DNA from: VFBF01 sp033764865
GTDB taxonomy: Bacteria; Pseudomonadota; Alphaproteobacteria; Caulobacterales; Aquidulcibacteraceae
NCBI GenBank assembly: GCA_033764865.1
Contig: JANRIM010000017.1
Coordinates: 1-64,000, forward strand
Length of the DNA: 64,000 nucleotides
Reading direction: 5' to 3'
The translations under genes were made by a program, and so were the position numbers. Numbering within the stretch: position 1 is the stretch's first letter; each line of letters begins with the position of its first letter. The notes beneath the pieces are model-generated. The model searched no databases. It was not told where the DNA came from and saw only the letters and a list, made by a program, of their open reading frames with translations. Shown one piece after another: positions 62,699-64,000 of this stretch.

Positions 62699-64000
62699 AT
62701 GAGGCGTGTGCTTCTCGTGATGGGCGCGATCATCCTTGCGGTGGTCGCCGCGGCGGCGGCCGTGATCGCTTTCTTCCCCAAGGATCTCGTGATCGCGGAG
62801 CTGAAAAAGCAGGTGGCGGCGGCGACCGGACGCACGCTGACCATCGCCGGCGACACCGACGTCACGGTCTGGCCCGCCCTCGGCTTGTCGGCCGGCGATG
62901 TGACGCTGTCGAACCCAGAGGGGTTTTCCGGCGCGCCGTTCCTCACCGCGCGACAGATCGTGTTCGCGGTGTCGGTGGCGCCGCTCTTGCGCGGCGATGT
63001 GGAGGTCAAGCGGCTGTTTCTCGATACACCTTCGCTGGCGCTCGTCGCCCGCAAGGACGCCGCGCCGAACTGGACGTTCCCGACCCAGGAGCCCGCACCC
63101 GGCAAGCCGGCGCCCACGCTGAAGGCGCTCCGGCTCGACGACATGCGCATCACCGATGGCGATCTGTCGTTCGTCGGTGAGGACGGCGGGGCGCCGCTGA
63201 TCATATCGGACATCGACGCCACGGTGGCGCTCACGTCGCTTGATGAACCTGCCCGGCTCGACGGCGCCCTCGCCTATCGCGATGAGGCCGTGAAGATCGA
63301 GGTCACGGTCGGCAGGCCCCGCGCCCTGCTGGAGCAAGGGGAAACGCCGCTGGCGTTGCAGATTGACGCCGCTCCCGTCGTCGCCACGCTGGACGGCGCG
63401 GTCAACATCGCCACTGGCGCCGTGACGGGGCGGCTGAACGCCAAGGGCGCGAGCCTGCGACGTGTGCTGGCCTGGACGGGATCGCCGCTGCCGGACGGGC
63501 CCAACTTCGCCGCGTTCGGCGTCGAGGCGTCGATGACGGCGCTCATGCCCGACATCGCGTTCACCGGCGGGGCCTACACGCTGGACGCCATCGCCGCGCG
63601 CGGTGACGTGACGATCACGGCGCCGGAGGGCGGTCGGTTGTCCGCCAGGGGCGCGGTTCGCATCCCCACCCTCGATGTCAATCCCTACCTGCCGCCGCCG
63701 CCGCCAAGCGCCGCGGCCGCGCCGGGCGCCGCTGCTGGCGTCAACACCGCGGCGGCGTGGGACGCCACGCCGCTCGACCTTTCCGGCCTGAAGGCCATCG
63801 ACGCCGATCTGGACATCGGCGTCGGCGATCTGCGCTTCCAGAAGATGCAGTTCACCGACAGCCAGCTTCGCCTGCGCTTGACCAACGGCGTGGCGGACGC
63901 CGTGCTGTCGAAGGTGTCGATGTACGGCGGCGCGGGCGCCGCGCGGCTGCAGGTGGACGCGACCGGCGCAGCGCCCGCCATCCGCAGCGAGATCGACGTG
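62699..64000 (+). CDS. AsmA-family protein (partial, 3' end beyond window)
   Basis: 434 codons are visible from ATG 62699; the frame is still open at the window end. An N-terminal membrane anchor (VLLVMGAIILAVVAAAAAVIAFF) is followed by the AsmA N-terminal domain: GRTLTIAGDTDVTVWPALGL, LSNPEGFSGAPFLTARQIV, VAPLLRGDVEVKRLFLD, and LKALRLDDMRITDGDLSF. AsmA-like proteins bridge the periplasm and are linked to phospholipid transport and outer-membrane homeostasis. A Pro/Ala run interrupts the domain near residue 330. Confidence 0.9.
   Translation, partial: MRRVLLVMGAIILAVVAAAAAVIAFFPKDLVIAELKKQVAAATGRTLTIAGDTDVTVWPALGLSAGDVTLSNPEGFSGAPFLTARQIVFAVSVAPLLRGDVEVKRLFLDTPSLALVARKDAAPNWTFPTQEPAPGKPAPTLKALRLDDMRITDGDLSFVGEDGGAPLIISDIDATVALTSLDEPARLDGALAYRDEAVKIEVTVGRPRALLEQGETPLALQIDAAPVVATLDGAVNIATGAVTGRLNAKGASLRRVLAWTGSPLPDGPNFAAFGVEASMTALMPDIAFTGGAYTLDAIAARGDVTITAPEGGRLSARGAVRIPTLDVNPYLPPPPPSAAAAPGAAAGVNTAAAWDATPLDLSGLKAIDADLDIGVGDLRFQKMQFTDSQLRLRLTNGVADAVLSKVSMYGGAGAARLQVDATGAAPAIRSEIDV

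Overview
The window is a chromosomal segment of a high-GC (roughly 68-70 %) alphaproteobacterium. The split order atpH-atpA-atpG-atpD, the dnaA-dnaN-recF-gyrB block beside rpsT, the mutM/ubiE-ubiB-coaBC-dut string, two UrcA-type secreted proteins and a GTA-type terminase together suggest Caulobacterales or a close relative (Hyphomonadaceae-like). This placement is inference from gene content, not from a database search.

Layout. 1-5651: F1-ATPase operon (minus strand), interrupted by a LysE-type exporter, an Ohr peroxidase and a small coiled-coil protein. 5652-6351: a 700-base gap holding a 6S-like structured RNA candidate. 6352-13631: terC, a flavoprotein hydroxylase, a creatininase-family enzyme, a membrane protein, priA and xerC. 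13855-16299: a histone H1-like protein and a sensor kinase gene broken by one in-frame TAG. 16590-29944: the 2-oxoglutarate dehydrogenase/succinyl-CoA ligase genes (sucC, sucD-sucA-sucB, lpd), with alternative oxidase between sucB and lpd, and a 4.1-kb block (UrcA pair, M48 lipoprotein, DUF29, low-GC remnant DNA) between sucC and sucD. 30046-39053: MFS transporter, cold-shock protein, DUF2306 and LytTR membrane proteins, a two-subunit GMC dehydrogenase, an M28 peptidase, a secreted caspase-like protein and a DUF2461 protein.

39324-42943 is the most mobile stretch: an orphan GTA-type large terminase with two N-terminal HTH segments, a REP-associated transposase (RAYT) flanked by two direct copies of a palindromic REP unit, and a DUF433/DUF5615 toxin-antitoxin pair bracketed by a 106-bp direct duplication of the gyrB 3' end. 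42838-50370 is the replication block gyrB, recF, dnaN, dnaA, rpsT; its DnaA is strikingly divergent and has His where the AAA+ arginine finger should be. 50467-64000: enoyl-CoA hydratase, VIT-type metal transporter, TadG-like protein, a CHASE8/GGDEF/EAL protein, mutM divergent from a SRAP protein, ubiE-ubiB, coaBC, a Popeye-like cyclic nucleotide-binding membrane protein, dut and a partial AsmA gene.

How it fits together: the segment concentrates aerobic energy metabolism (F1-ATPase, OGDH and succinyl-CoA ligase, quinone synthesis by UbiE/UbiB, alternative oxidase) and replication/repair (PriA, XerC, DnaA, DnaN, RecF, GyrB, MutM, SRAP, Dut). A recurring theme is that conserved operons have been opened by unrelated inserted genes.
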